From Prochlorococcus marinus str. MIT 9401 (GTDB lineage: Bacteria > Cyanobacteriota > Cyanobacteriia > PCC-6307 > Cyanobiaceae), in assembly GCF_000760095.1 (NCBI RefSeq), contig NZ_JNAR01000016.1, positions 186,001 to 250,000 on the forward strand: a DNA stretch of 64,000 nt, in the 5' to 3' direction. A program made the translations under genes and the position numbers. The notes under the pieces were generated by a model. The model was not told the DNA's origin. It did no database searches and worked only from the letters and a program-made list of their open reading frames with translations. Below are positions 27,443-37,847 of this stretch, in pieces (position 1 is the first letter of the stretch; the number at the start of each line of letters is the position of its first letter).

Positions 27443-28848
27443 TCAGTATGAAAACTACCTTCTCTATCAATTCTTTCGTATGTATGAGAGCCAAAACAAT
27501 CTCTCATTGCCTGAACAAGATTCTGAGGAAGTCTATTGGTTCTATAACTATTCAAGTAATCTAAAGTACTGGATAGGCATGGAACTGGTATACCAGCTTT
27601 AGTGGATAAAGAAACTACATTGGCTAAGTTATCTAATCTTGAAGCAACTTCATTATTAAACCAATCATCAAAAATTAAGTTTTTTAGATTAGGGTCTTTG
27701 TTATAAGCATCTTGAATTTTACTTAATAATTTTGATCTAATTATGCAACCACCTTTCCATATTTGAGCAATTGACGGCATATTCAAGCCATAGTTATATA
27801 CTGAAGATGCTTCTCTTAAAATATCCATACCTTGCGCATAGCTTGCAATTGTGGCAAGGACTACAGCATCAAATAAAGGTTTCATTCCATCTGATATATT
27901 TCCCAAATCAAAATTCTCTATCTCTTTTCTAGGAATAGTTTTTTCAATCTCACTACGTTGATCTTTTAAAGAACTCATTACTCTTGCATTTAAAGATGCA
28001 TAAATAGTTGGGACTGACACCCCAAGTTCTAAAGCACTTACAACAGTCCATAATCCAGTACCTTTCTGGCCTGCTTTATCTAATATTTTCTCAACAACAT
28101 CATCTCCAGTTATCTCATCTTTTGTCTTTAGACAAATCTCTGTTATTTCAACAAGATAAGAAGCTAATTCATCAGTATTATTCCACATACCAAATACCTC
28201 TGACATCTCTTGTCCATTCATACCTTTGACTCTCTTCATAAGGTCATAAGCTTCTGCGAGTATTTGCTCAATTCCATATTCAATGCCGTTATGAACAGTT
28301 TTTACAAAATGACCTGAGCCTCCTGGTCCAACATATGCAACACATGGTCCGTCTTCAACTTTGGCAGCCATTTTTGTTAGTAAGCTTTCTATTGCATCAT
28401 ATGAAGCCTTAGTTCCACCGGGCATCATACTTGGACCCTCTAGAGCTCCTTTGGCACCTCCAGAGACTCCCATCCCAATGTATCCAAAACTTTTACTTTC
28501 AAGAGTATTCACCCTTCTTTCTGTATCTTTAAATTGAGAGTTACCGCCATCTATTAATAAATCTCCTTCCTCTAGATATCCAGAAATATTATCAATGACA
28601 GCATCTGTTGCTGGCCCAGCTTTTACCATCATTAGAATTCTTCTAGGTCTCTCTAGCTTATTAACAAATTCTTGAAGAGTTTCAGCTCCTTCTATATTCT
28701 TCCCAAGGCCACGACCTTGTAGAAATTCTTCGGTTTTTGAGTAAGTCCTATTAAAAACTACACTAGAAAATCCATTTCTCTCTGCGTTAAGAACTAAATT
28801 TTCGCCCATAACACCAAGACCTATTAAACCAAAATGTGCCTTGGACAT
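27430..28848 (-). CDS. gnd: 6-phosphogluconate dehydrogenase, decarboxylating
   Basis: NADP-dependent enzyme giving ribulose-5-phosphate and carbon dioxide. 472 residues: the Rossmann motif GLIGLGVMGENL at the start, NRTYSKTEEF after the second strand, YIGMGVSGGAKGALEGPSMMPGG forming the substrate loop, and VKTVHNGIEYG with the catalytic lysine. The C-terminal tail YERIDREGSFHTEW is complete. It heads the gnd-pgl pair used for night-time NADPH production. Confidence 0.97.
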   Translation of the reverse strand: MSKAHFGLIGLGVMGENLVLNAERNGFSSVVFNRTYSKTEEFLQGRGLGKNIEGAETLQEFVNKLERPRRILMMVKAGPATDAVIDNISGYLEEGDLLIDGGNSQFKDTERRVNTLESKSFGYIGMGVSGGAKGALEGPSMMPGGTKASYDAIESLLTKMAAKVEDGPCVAYVGPGGSGHFVKTVHNGIEYGIEQILAEAYDLMKRVKGMNGQEMSEVFGMWNNTDELASYLVEITEICLKTKDEITGDDVVEKILDKAGQKGTGLWTVVSALELGVSVPTIYASLNARVMSSLKDQRSEIEKTIPRKEIENFDLGNISDGMKPLFDAVVLATIASYAQGMDILREASSVYNYGLNMPSIAQIWKGGCIIRSKLLSKIQDAYNKDPNLKNLIFDDWFNNEVASRLDNLANVVSLSTKAGIPVPCLSSTLDYLNSYRTNRLPQNLVQAMRDCFGSHTYERIDREGSFHTEWMK

Positions 28849-28943
28849 AAAAAATTAAAAAACTCAATAAATATAGTTTGCCTGCAACTCAACAAAATTG
28901 CTCAAAAAAAATACTTATGTCAGCGAAAAATGATGGAAAAGAT

Positions 28944-30239
28944 TTAAATAACAGTTCCGTTTGCAATAGTTGCATTTTTAACTACTACAACAATTCCGTT
29001 TCTGATATAGAAGCCTAATTCTGGCTTATCAGCTTCTTCTACTCGATCTTTATTAATAATCACGACATTATCACCAATTCTTGTATTCTTATCAAGAATT
29101 GCTCTTTTTACAGTAGTCCCTTCACCAACTCCAAGAGGCGTTCCGCCCCCTTTTCTTAATGCAATCCTCTCTTCAGGGGATTCAAAGAAATCGGCTCCCA
29201 TAACAAGAGTATCCTCAAGAACCGATTCACTTTCAATCCTGCTTCTTACACCTAAAACACAATGCAAAATACTGCATGACTTCAGAATTGTACCTTCACA
29301 AACAATTGAATCAGTAATTTGAGCATCTACAAGTTTAGAAGGCGGTAAAAATCTGGGTCTAGTATAAATTGGAAATTTCTCATCATAAAAACTAAAGGGA
29401 GGTTTTGGTTGCTCAGTTAATGCAAGGTTTGACTCAAAGAATGCCCCAATGGTACCGATATCTTCCCAATAATCATCGAATACATAACTTTTAAGAGTAT
29501 CGCCTCTCTTGAGGGCCTCTGGAATTATGTCCTTACCAAAATCCGTATAATTAGGAAATTTATTTAGAAGATCGAAAAGAGTATTTCTGCTAAAAACGTA
29601 AATACCCATAGAGGCTAGATATGGTTTTTCAGCAGCTGACTCCTTACTTAATCCAAATTTTGAAGTATCTACTGCCATAGCCTTCAACTTCTCTCCAGTC
29701 GGCTTTTCACTAAATTCTTTGATATTTCCCACATCATCTGTTCTCATTAGGCCAAAACCTTCTGCTTGAGCTTCATCAACAGGCAAAGCTGCAACAGTTA
29801 AATCAGCACCATTATCTCTATGATGTTGAACAAACAAACTATAGTCCATTCTGTAAAGTTGATCACCCGACAATATTAAATATTCATCAACATCCCATTC
29901 TTGAAATAACCATTGGTATTTTCTTACAGCATCAGCAGTGCCTTCAAACCACTTGGGACTATCAGGAGTCTGTTGTGCTGCTAAAACCTCCACAAAACCT
30001 TGGCCGAAAGGTCCATTTAAATTATAGGTTCTTCCTATATGTCTATTTAGGGATGCACTATTGAACTGGGTCAATACGTACATTTTTTCAATGCCTGAAT
30101 TTATACAATTACTTATCGGAATATCTATCAAACGATATTTACCTGCCAATGGCACAGCAGGTTTAGCCCTCATTTTTGTTAGAGGGTAAAGTCTAGAACC
30201 TTTTCCTCCTCCGAGGATTATGGCCAACACACGCTTCAT
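28944..30239 (-). CDS. glgC: Glucose-1-phosphate adenylyltransferase
   Basis: Makes ADP-glucose for glycogen synthesis. 431 residues: [29 protein letters not shown] is the pyrophosphorylase signature, [11 protein letters not shown] the catalytic aspartate region, and [16 protein letters not shown] the substrate site. The C-terminal left-handed helix (about 295-431) carries the allosteric region seen in 3-phosphoglycerate-activated cyanobacterial and plant enzymes. It follows hemA on the same strand with a 130-bp spacer, enough for its own promoter. Confidence 0.97.
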   Translation of the reverse strand: MKRVLAIILGGGKGSRLYPLTKMRAKPAVPLAGKYRLIDIPISNCINSGIEKMYVLTQFNSASLNRHIGRTYNLNGPFGQGFVEVLAAQQTPDSPKWFEGTADAVRKYQWLFQEWDVDEYLILSGDQLYRMDYSLFVQHHRDNGADLTVAALPVDEAQAEGFGLMRTDDVGNIKEFSEKPTGEKLKAMAVDTSKFGLSKESAAEKPYLASMGIYVFSRNTLFDLLNKFPNYTDFGKDIIPEALKRGDTLKSYVFDDYWEDIGTIGAFFESNLALTEQPKPPFSFYDEKFPIYTRPRFLPPSKLVDAQITDSIVCEGTILKSCSILHCVLGVRSRIESESVLEDTLVMGADFFESPEERIALRKGGGTPLGVGEGTTVKRAILDKNTRIGDNVVIINKDRVEEADKPELGFYIRNGIVVVVKNATIANGTVI

Positions 30240-30369
30240 TCAATCTAATGGAGGTAGATATACAACTACTTAAAGTAACTGATTATGGGCATATTTAGAA
30301 ATACAAATGGTCAGTTTACAAAGGTATTTCGATAAATCACTGGAAAAACTTAATATAAATCGAAAAAAG

Positions 30370-31680
30370 TTAGTTATTTTTGTCCTCTTCTACCAAAGAA
30401 AACAATTTTTCAACGATTTTCAAAGAAACTTGTCTTTCTTCTCTTGATTGAGGACTTCTCAACTTGGTAACAGGCGTATGAAGTATTTTATTAATTATTC
30501 CTTTAGTCAGAGCTTCCACAACTTTTCTTTCTCGAGCCGAAAAATCTGGTCCCATTCTGCTAAGTGCCTTTTGCAATTCCTCTTTTCGAATTAACTCCAA
30601 ATCTGATCTAAGTTTATTAATTACTGGAACGGCCTCTAAACTTGCCCACCATTCTAGAAAAATGATTCTTTCTTCTTCTACTAAAGATTCCGCTTCCCTT
30701 GCTATTTTCTGTCTAAATTCCTGATTTCTTGAAACGACCTCTTGTAAGTCATCAACATCAAATGATTTTACAAATTCATGTTGTTTGACATCATTAGATA
30801 TATTTCTCGGAACACCAATATCAATAAATTTAAGTCTATTACTCAAATTTATTTTTTTAATTTTTGTGAGATCAATAATTGGCTCTTCAGAAGCAGTACT
30901 GGTGAAAACAAGCGAAGATAATGATATGTTTTCTTCTAATTCGTTTAACCCTTTACAAACAATCTCTAAATCAGGGAAGTCTTGAGCAAGATTTAATGCT
31001 CTATCAATATTTCTATTTAAAAGGATAAGTTTATGACATCCTTTTGATTTTAAATGAGTTATTAAAAGCCTACTCATTCGTCCGGCGCCAACAACTAGAA
31101 CGTTCTCTGATTCCAAACTTACAAGATTATCAAAACCCTTTTCTTGTCCTATTTTTAATTGAGCTAATTCTACCGCTGCTGAACTGATTGACACAGCTCC
31201 AGTTCCTAAATTTGTTTCGGATCTTACTTTTTTACCTGTACTAACTGATTGAGTTAATAATCTATTAAGAATTGGTCCAGTAGATTGATTCTCTTGACCT
31301 AATCTCATCATTTTTTTTACCTGTGAGAGGATTTGTCCTTCCCCTAAAACAAGGCTATCTAGTCCTGCTGAGACTTTCATCAAATGTAAAACTGCTTCTT
31401 CCTGCCTAAAGCAAAAAAGATGTGGATTTAAATCTTCAAAAATAATTCCAGAATATTCTGATATGAATTCTTTAATTGATGAAATTCCAGTAATTTTATC
31501 CTTTACTAGCGCATATATTTCCAGCCTATTACAAGTGCTTAAAATTGACACCTCTAATACATCATTGAAAGCTTTTAACGCTTTCAATGACTCTGTTATG
31601 GATTGGTCAGGAATACTTAACTTCTCACGCACTTCGACAGGTGCCGTGCGATGACTCAGTCCGACGACAACAATATGCAT
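30370..31680 (-). CDS. hemA: Glutamyl-tRNA reductase
   Basis: First committed step of tetrapyrrole synthesis, giving glutamate-1-semialdehyde for chlorophyll, haem and bilins. 436 residues: GLSHRTAPVEVREKL at the start, catalytic C50 in LSTCNRLEIYA, the GEGQILSQVKKM segment, the NADPH domain VLVVGAGRMSRLLITHL, and a C-terminal dimerisation helix. It lies 18 bp downstream of glpX on the same strand, so carbon-fixation and pigment genes may share a transcript. Confidence 0.96.
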   Translation of the reverse strand: MHIVVVGLSHRTAPVEVREKLSIPDQSITESLKALKAFNDVLEVSILSTCNRLEIYALVKDKITGISSIKEFISEYSGIIFEDLNPHLFCFRQEEAVLHLMKVSAGLDSLVLGEGQILSQVKKMMRLGQENQSTGPILNRLLTQSVSTGKKVRSETNLGTGAVSISSAAVELAQLKIGQEKGFDNLVSLESENVLVVGAGRMSRLLITHLKSKGCHKLILLNRNIDRALNLAQDFPDLEIVCKGLNELEENISLSSLVFTSTASEEPIIDLTKIKKINLSNRLKFIDIGVPRNISNDVKQHEFVKSFDVDDLQEVVSRNQEFRQKIAREAESLVEEERIIFLEWWASLEAVPVINKLRSDLELIRKEELQKALSRMGPDFSARERKVVEALTKGIINKILHTPVTKLRSPQSREERQVSLKIVEKLFSLVEEDKNN

Positions 31681-31698
31681 AAAATCAAAAGTGAATTT

Positions 31699-32700
31699 TT
31701 AAAGGCTGATACTCTTAGCACCATCTTTTATATGGACAGTATTTGTGAACCTTGCAGTACTATCTAATGTACTAATAACTAGACTACTCGTTCTAACACA
31801 ATCCCTTTCAAATTTAACTCCGTCAAATAATAATCCATCAGTTATTCCACTTCCAGCGAAAACAACATTTTCCCCCGATGCCAATTCATTCGCTTCATAG
31901 ATTTTATCTATATCTGTTATGCCCATTTCATTAAGGCGTTTTATATTTCCTTCTTTTGTGTAATCAGCCCATTCAGAAGTTTGAGCGATTGCTGGATCAT
32001 AAACTAGTTGTCCTTGAAAGTGTCCGCCGAGAGCTCTCATTGCAGCCGCTGAAATAACTCCCTCTGGAGCTGCGCCTATACCCATTAAGCAATGTGTTCC
32101 AGTACCTGCAAAGCCACATGCAATCGCAGCTTGAACATCACCATCAGAAATCGGTTGTACTTTTGCACCACATCCTCGAATCTCTTTAATCAAATCTTTA
32201 TGCCTAGTTCTATCCATTACAACTACAGTAAGCTCATCAATAGAAAGGCCCAAGCAATCACTTAGTATCTTCAAGTTTTCAGTAGCTGAATTTCTAATAT
32301 CTACTTTACCTTTGGCCGCAGGAGGCGCTGCTAATTTATTCATGTAAAAATCAGGCGCATTGAAAAGGCCACCTGTATCAGAGGCAGCTAAAACCGCCAT
32401 AGAACCTCTTTGATTATTCGCACAAAGATTTGTTCCTTCACAAGGATCTACTGCAAAGTCAACCCCTGGGCCATTTCCACTACCAACCTCTTCACCTATA
32501 TAAAGCATAGGTGCTTCATCTCTTTCCCCTTCTCCAATAACAATTTTCCCTTTCATTTCAATTTTGCCCATGCGCAATCTCATTGCTTCTACGGCTGCAG
32601 CATCAGCTTCATCTTTTTGACCAAGTCCTGTTAGTTTTGCTGAGGCAATAGCTGCTTGCTCGACAACTTCGAGAATTTCTTGAATTAAAGTTTGATTCAC
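31699..32700 (-). CDS. glpX: Class II fructose-1,6-/sedoheptulose-1,7-bisphosphatase
   Basis: Calvin-cycle phosphatase of the GlpX type, 333 residues. [21 protein letters not shown] and [25 protein letters not shown] supply the metal ligands; [16 protein letters not shown] and [28 protein letters not shown] are further conserved blocks. In cyanobacteria this enzyme handles both bisphosphates. It is divergent from rpe; the 187-bp shared spacer contains a long palindrome 41 bp before this start. Confidence 0.96.
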   Translation of the reverse strand: MNQTLIQEILEVVEQAAIASAKLTGLGQKDEADAAAVEAMRLRMGKIEMKGKIVIGEGERDEAPMLYIGEEVGSGNGPGVDFAVDPCEGTNLCANNQRGSMAVLAASDTGGLFNAPDFYMNKLAAPPAAKGKVDIRNSATENLKILSDCLGLSIDELTVVVMDRTRHKDLIKEIRGCGAKVQPISDGDVQAAIACGFAGTGTHCLMGIGAAPEGVISAAAMRALGGHFQGQLVYDPAIAQTSEWADYTKEGNIKRLNEMGITDIDKIYEANELASGENVVFAGSGITDGLLFDGVKFERDCVRTSSLVISTLDSTARFTNTVHIKDGAKSISL

Positions 32701-32740
32701 AATTAAATTTTGAGGATTTTCTTAAAGGTTTTGAGTATGA

Positions 32741-32769
32741 TCTCATAAAAAATGTCATTTTTTATGAGA
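32741..32769. promoter_or_regulatory. 29-bp perfect inverted repeat between divergent glpX and rpe
   Basis: Two 14-base arms, TCTCATAAAAAATG (32741-32754) and CATTTTTTATGAGA (32756-32769), are exact reverse complements around one base. Both flanking genes read away from the site, so it is not their terminator. It could be an operator for a dimeric regulator of two Calvin-cycle genes, or a hairpin in the glpX leader. The AT content raises the chance of random palindromes, but 14 perfect pairs is long. Confidence 0.5.
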
Positions 32770-32887
32770 ATTATTATGCTAGTAAGCTTTTTTTAACTCT
32801 TTACAGGTGATACTTTATCAGGCCGTGACTTGAAATTAGGAATAAACAACTAAATATAGTATCTTTATTAAATATTTTAAAAATTAA

Positions 32888-33646
32888 ATGACTGAGTCAA
32901 ATCAAACAACTTTAGCTGGTGTTAATAGACCAATTCAAATAATTCCTTCAGTTTTACCAGCAGATTGGGCAAATATGGGGGCATGTGTGAAAGAGCTCGA
33001 GGAAGCTGGGGTAGATAGAATTCAATTTGATGTAATGGATGGGAATTTCGTGCCAAATCTTACATTCGGTCCTGAAATGATTGCGGCATGCAGGAAATAT
33101 TGCAATGTCCCTTTTGAAACTCAATTAATGGTGAGTCAATACAACTGTGAAACCATGCTTGAATCTTATGTAAACGCTACAAAGGGAGCGAATGGTGAAC
33201 CAGGAGTAGTAATAGCTCATGCCGAAGCAAATATTCATTTGCATAGAGTTCTCGGAAGAATAAGAGATTTAGGAGGATCTCCTTCTGTTGCTTTAAACCC
33301 TCATACTCCTTTTGAAATGATTAAAAACATTATGGATATGGTTGATCATGTTTTAGTTATGACAGTTAATCCAGGCTTTGGTGGACAAGCTTATATACCA
33401 ACAATGCTTAATAAAATTAGAGAAATAAGAAACTTTGTTATTGAAAAAAACTTAGATGTCGACATTGAAGTTGATGGGGGAATAAAAGCAAATTGGACTA
33501 TTTCACAATGTGCAGACGCTGGAGCTAATTGTTTTATTGCAGGTAGTGGAATGTTTGCTTACCCAACATTAAAAGAGGGATGTGATGACTTGAGAAAAGT
33601 TGCACAAGACGCTCAAAAGGGGAATGTTCTTTCTGAACCTCAATAA
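32888..33646 (+). CDS. rpe: Ribulose-phosphate 3-epimerase
   Basis: Interconverts ribulose-5-phosphate and xylulose-5-phosphate in the Calvin and pentose phosphate cycles. 252 residues in a TIM barrel: IIPSVLPADWANMG, FDVMDGNFVPNLTFGPEMI with the first catalytic aspartate, LMVSQYNCE where the family has a conserved LMV block, VLVMTVNPGFGGQAYIP, and IEVDGGIKANW with the second aspartate. Divergent from glpX with a shared control region. Confidence 0.96.
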   Translation: MTESNQTTLAGVNRPIQIIPSVLPADWANMGACVKELEEAGVDRIQFDVMDGNFVPNLTFGPEMIAACRKYCNVPFETQLMVSQYNCETMLESYVNATKGANGEPGVVIAHAEANIHLHRVLGRIRDLGGSPSVALNPHTPFEMIKNIMDMVDHVLVMTVNPGFGGQAYIPTMLNKIREIRNFVIEKNLDVDIEVDGGIKANWTISQCADAGANCFIAGSGMFAYPTLKEGCDDLRKVAQDAQKGNVLSEPQ

Positions 33647-33673
33647 ATATAAACATTACGGGAGAATAACAAA

Positions 33674-34603
33674 TCAGCCAAATATCCAGCCATAACTATG
33701 TAAACCTATCCCTAAGAAATTAACTCCTAAATAACATACTAAAACTACTAAAAAGCCTGTAGATGCTAATAATGCTGGTCTACGTCCTTGCCAACCTTTG
33801 CTTATTCTCATATGCAGATAAGCGGCATAAAATAACCATGAGATAAATGCCCATGTTTCTTTTGGATCCCAACTCCACCATGTGCCCCAAGCCTCATTAG
33901 CCCAGACCGCCCCTGAAATTAAACCAAGGGTTAAAAGAACAAAGCCTATTAATATAGAACGATAACTTAATGTATCTAATTCTTCTGAATGAGAAAATTC
34001 AATAGGTTCAACTAAATCATTTAAAGGATAGCTATTTGAAATTTTAAATCCTCCTATACCTGTAGAGCTACTTCTGATTTGAAGCGGCTTATTTTTATTA
34101 ATAAACAAAACGGACATTGAAAGTAAAGAACCTATTATTAATGCTGCATAACTAAGCATTACGACACTAACATGCATTACTAACCAACTAGACCTTAAAG
34201 CTGGAACTAAGTTGGATGATAATTTCAAATCCTCAGGTAAAACAAAACAAGCAAATGCCACAGTCAGTAACTCAATAGGTATAGCAATTGAAGGAATTAT
34301 TGGAGCTTGGTATTCTCTTTCAACCAATAGTTGACCTAATGTAATACCCCAAGTAAGGAAATAAAGAGATTCATACAAATTGCTAATAGGAAAGTGCCCA
34401 GAAATTGACCACCTAAAAAGCAATTGTAATGTTATCAATAAGTTCACTAAAATTGTAATAAGTCTTACAGCAGAAGAAGACTTTTTTTTAAAAACTGCAC
34501 CCAAAGATATTGGTAGATTAATTAATAAAAAATAAAAAACTAAAAGACCTAAAACTGAAACCGGTTCATATATTAAATTTTTAAAAAAATTATCTAGTAT
34601 CAT
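33674..34603 (-). CDS. ccsA: Cytochrome c biogenesis protein CcsA (system II)
   Basis: Haem-handling membrane protein, a partner of Ccs1/CcsB, that attaches haem to c-type cytochromes on the lumenal side (cytochromes f and c6). About eight membrane segments in 309 residues. The tryptophan-rich haem motif WGTWWSWDPKETWAF lies near residue 241, and the conserved histidines include LVMHVSVVMLSY and GIGLHSYGW. Homologous to plastid Ycf5. It is last in the leftward series typA-DUF309-lptB-ccsA. Confidence 0.94.
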   Translation of the reverse strand: MILDNFFKNLIYEPVSVLGLLVFYFLLINLPISLGAVFKKKSSSAVRLITILVNLLITLQLLFRWSISGHFPISNLYESLYFLTWGITLGQLLVEREYQAPIIPSIAIPIELLTVAFACFVLPEDLKLSSNLVPALRSSWLVMHVSVVMLSYAALIIGSLLSMSVLFINKNKPLQIRSSSTGIGGFKISNSYPLNDLVEPIEFSHSEELDTLSYRSILIGFVLLTLGLISGAVWANEAWGTWWSWDPKETWAFISWLFYAAYLHMRISKGWQGRRPALLASTGFLVVLVCYLGVNFLGIGLHSYGWIFG

Positions 34604-34717
34604 TTCTAGAAATTTCTCAAGTTTTAATATTCAATGACAAACAAATAATAATTTAAATCATTCTTATATGAGTAAATCTTTAATAAAAAAGTTTTAATTT
34701 ATTTTTAAAAAAACATT

Positions 34718-35446
34718 TCAAAGTTTGAAATTATCTCCTAGATAATACTTCTTGACTATTGGATTATCAGCCAATTCACTTGATGAACCGTAAGCTAAAA
34801 TTTTTCCTTCACTTAATACATATGATTTGTTAGTAATTAACAGGGTTTCCCTCACATTATGGTCTGTAATAAGAATCCCGACCCCATTACTACTTAATTT
34901 AAGAATTAGTTTCTTTAGATCATTAACAGCTAGAGGATCGATCCCAGCAAAAGGTTCATCCAATAACAAATATTTAGGTCCTTTTCTCCCTACAGTTAGA
35001 GCCCTAGCTATTTCACACCTCCTCCTCTCTCCTCCGGAAAGTTGATAACCATAATTATCTACAAAGTTATTCAAATTAAATTCATTTATTAATTGTTCTC
35101 TTCTATTTCTAATTGCCGCTCGACTATAAGACGAATTCTGCAAAGCCAAATCTATATTATCCTTAACAGTTAGGTCTCTAAATATACTTGCTTCTTGAGT
35201 TAAATAACCTAACCCAAGTCTTGATCTAATTGGGAGAGGAAGTTTGGTTATATTTTTCCCATTCATTAAAATTTCACCTTTATCAGGTTTCATATTCCCA
35301 ACTGCGAGATTAAAAGTGGTAGTTTTCCCTGCGCCATTAGGTCCCATCAAACCTACAACTTCCCCTGGATTTACAGTGATGGAAACATCATTTACGATTA
35401 ATCTTCCTTTAATTGAAAGGGATACATTATGAATCTTTAGGTTCAT
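34718..35446 (-). CDS. lptB: LPS export ABC transporter ATPase
   Basis: Cytoplasmic ATPase that powers movement of lipopolysaccharide to the outer membrane with LptF/G. 242 residues: Walker A GLMGPNGAGKTTTFN, Q-loop GYLTQEASIFRDLTV (the YLxQ-x-SIFR sequence typical of LptB), signature YQLSGGERRRCEIARAL, Walker B YLLLDEPFAGIDP, and switch histidine ITDHNVRETL. LptF/G genes are not in the window. With lpxD it marks lipid A-based envelope synthesis. Confidence 0.94.
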   Translation of the reverse strand: MNLKIHNVSLSIKGRLIVNDVSITVNPGEVVGLMGPNGAGKTTTFNLAVGNMKPDKGEILMNGKNITKLPLPIRSRLGLGYLTQEASIFRDLTVKDNIDLALQNSSYSRAAIRNRREQLINEFNLNNFVDNYGYQLSGGERRRCEIARALTVGRKGPKYLLLDEPFAGIDPLAVNDLKKLILKLSSNGVGILITDHNVRETLLITNKSYVLSEGKILAYGSSSELADNPIVKKYYLGDNFKL

Positions 35447-35540
35447 TTTTCTTGAGATAGATTAGTTTTCTTGTTTTCTTGAAAAAATAATTGGATAAAA
35501 AATAATAATTTCATTGAAGATAAAGATATATTCATAATCA

Positions 35541-35909
35541 TCAAAGAGGTTTCAAAAAAGGCTTATCGCTCTCATTTAATAGCTCTTTATATTGTAATTT
35601 CCGCAATAAATCTTCCAAACATTGGCAGAAGGATTCCAGATCAATTCCTAAATTAATATTGGTTCTACTTTTTATCCTACCTAAACCCTCTCCAAGCAAA
35701 ATAGTGGCTCCATTTAAATTACCCTTACTTAAGTGAAACTGAGAAACAGATACTTGTAAAATACCCTGGATAACTTGTCTTTCGTCTCCATCAACGGAAT
35801 TCCATATTTCTTCAAAAGCATCATGAGCCTCATACCATTCATGATTATTAAAAAGATTTAAAGCAGTAAGAAGAGAATCTTTAAAAATTTTTGTACTTTC
35901 TTCATTCAT
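35541..35909 (-). CDS. DUF309 domain protein
   Basis: 122-residue helical protein with the DUF309 core: NNHEWYEAHDAFEEIWNSV, followed by ERQVIQGILQVSVSQFHLSKGNLNGA. The H/E residues of YEAHDAFEEIW are the conserved feature and could bind metal. Function unknown. It starts 11 bp after typA and precedes lptB by 94 bp. Confidence 0.85.
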   Translation of the reverse strand: MNEESTKIFKDSLLTALNLFNNHEWYEAHDAFEEIWNSVDGDERQVIQGILQVSVSQFHLSKGNLNGATILLGEGLGRIKSRTNINLGIDLESFCQCLEDLLRKLQYKELLNESDKPFLKPL

Positions 35910-35920
35910 GAAATTAATTA

Positions 35921-37717
35921 TTAATTTCTTTTCTTTTTATTTATTTTTCTCATTCTTATTGAATCCGGTGTTACCTCTAGCATTTCATCAGGACCAATAT
36001 ATTCGAGGGCTCTTTCAAGGGTAATATCAACAGGTGACTGCAAAGTATCAAGTTCTTCCGCCCCTGCAGACCTCATATTGGTCAACTGCTTAGTTTTACA
36101 TATATTCAACTCAAGATCTTGAGGTCGATTATTCTCTCCAATTATCATTCCCTTATAAACTTTTACTCCAGGTTTAATGAAATATACTCCCCTATCTTCA
36201 GCGTTCTTTAAAGCATAAAATGTGGCCACACCTTCCTCAAAGGCTATAAGAACACCATTTCTTCTTGTTTCAAAGTCTCCTGTTTTAGGTTTATATTCAT
36301 AAAAAGAATGACTCATGATACCTTCACCTCTGGTTATCCTTACAAATTCCCCGCGAAATCCAATTAATCCTCTTGATGGTACAAGAAATTCTAATTGAGT
36401 TCTACCATCTGAACTTGTCTGCATGTTTTTCATCTCTGCCTTTCTAGATCCAAGTTTTTCGATGCAAGAACCAACAGATTCTTCAGGTACATCTAAAACC
36501 AAAGTCTCTATAGGCTCACATTCAACATTATCAATTTCTCTGAAAATTACTTGAGGTTGTGAGATTTGAAACTCAAAACCCTCTCTTCTCATAGTTTCAA
36601 TTAATATCCCTAGATGTAATTCTCCTCTTCCTGAAACTGAAAACCTGTCAGGAGAATCAGTTTCTTCTACTCTCAAGGCAACATTTGTTAAAAGTTCCCT
36701 CTCCAATCTATTTTTTAATTGCCTACTAGTAACAAATTTCCCTTCCTTACCTGCAAATGGTGAATCATTTACTACAAAAGTCATATTTAAGGTAGGTTCA
36801 TCAACTTTGATTAATGGAAGAGGATGAGGAGAATCCGGACATGCTATGGTCTCACCTATATTGACGTCATCGAAACCAGAAACAGCAACGATATCACCTG
36901 CAAACGCTTCATTTATATCAATTCTTTGTAATCCTTCAAATCCTAAAAGTTTACTAACCTTACCTTTAATAGTTTTTCCGTTTTCTTTAATTAAACTAGC
37001 CTGTTGGCCATTTTTTATAGTTCCATTATGGATCTTTCCAATTACTATTCTGCCTAAGAAATCAGAATAGTCCAAAGTTGTTATTTGTAGCTGAAGAGGT
37101 TTATTAGAGTCACCTACTGGAGGAGGAACGTGCCTTATAATAGCTTCAAAAAGAGGCATCATATTGTCACTATTAGATTCCATCTCTTCTTTTGCGAAAC
37201 CAGATAAGCCACTCCCAAAAAGATAAGGGAAATCACATTGATCATCATCAGCTCCTAACTCCAAAAACAAATCAAGGACCTTATCAATTGCTATTTCTGG
37301 TACTACTCGTGGTCTATCAATTTTATTTACAAAGACTATAGGCCTAAGTCCTTTTTCTAATGCTTTTTTTAAAACAAATCTTGTTTGAGGCATAGGCCCC
37401 TCATTTGCATCAACAATAAGCAGACAACCATCAACCATTCCCAAAACTCTCTCAACTTCTCCTCCAAAATCAGCATGACCAGGTGTATCTATAATATTAA
37501 TTCTGGTGTCTTTATAGTTAACTGCAGTATTTTTTGAGAGAATTGTTATCCCCCTTTCTCTCTCAAGATCATTTGAATCCATTACACATGTAGGGACAAC
37601 TTCATTGTCTCTAAATATTCCTGATTGAGATAACAATGCATCTACAAGTGTTGTCTTCCCATGATCTACGTGAGCAATAATTGCAACGTTTCTAATTTCT
37701 TTTATCGAAGATGGCAT
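35921..37717 (-). CDS. typA: Ribosome-associated GTPase TypA/BipA
   Basis: Translational GTPase of 598 residues acting on ribosome assembly and stress responses. G1 AHVDHGKTTLVDAL, the switch I region with RERGITI, G3 DTPGHADFGGEVERV and G4 VNKIDRP are intact; the EF-G-like domains III and V and the TypA-specific C-terminal domain (SRGLIGFRGEF, NICKTKQLTNMRS) follow. Divergence from EF-G and LepA is clear from the C-terminal block. Confidence 0.97.
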   Translation of the reverse strand: MPSSIKEIRNVAIIAHVDHGKTTLVDALLSQSGIFRDNEVVPTCVMDSNDLERERGITILSKNTAVNYKDTRINIIDTPGHADFGGEVERVLGMVDGCLLIVDANEGPMPQTRFVLKKALEKGLRPIVFVNKIDRPRVVPEIAIDKVLDLFLELGADDDQCDFPYLFGSGLSGFAKEEMESNSDNMMPLFEAIIRHVPPPVGDSNKPLQLQITTLDYSDFLGRIVIGKIHNGTIKNGQQASLIKENGKTIKGKVSKLLGFEGLQRIDINEAFAGDIVAVSGFDDVNIGETIACPDSPHPLPLIKVDEPTLNMTFVVNDSPFAGKEGKFVTSRQLKNRLERELLTNVALRVEETDSPDRFSVSGRGELHLGILIETMRREGFEFQISQPQVIFREIDNVECEPIETLVLDVPEESVGSCIEKLGSRKAEMKNMQTSSDGRTQLEFLVPSRGLIGFRGEFVRITRGEGIMSHSFYEYKPKTGDFETRRNGVLIAFEEGVATFYALKNAEDRGVYFIKPGVKVYKGMIIGENNRPQDLELNICKTKQLTNMRSAGAEELDTLQSPVDITLERALEYIGPDEMLEVTPDSIRMRKINKKKRN

Positions 37718-37810
37718 TTATAGAATCTATAAATAGTAGTTTGACTTTATTAAGGCTAACTCAAAGTATGCTTATTATGAAAATTTTCTCTTTAAGACTT
37801 TGAAAAATAT

Positions 37811-37847
37811 AATCTAATTGAATAATGAAATCAATCAATTAGATTTA
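37811..37847 (-). terminator. Hairpin downstream of the VanY-type peptidase gene
   Basis: Arms AATCTAATTGA (37811-37821) and TCAATTAGATT (37835-37845) are 11-base perfect complements with a 13-base loop. Read leftward, the hairpin begins in the peptidase stop codon and is followed by ATATTTTTC. The stem is AT-rich, so termination may be partial before typA. Confidence 0.5.
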
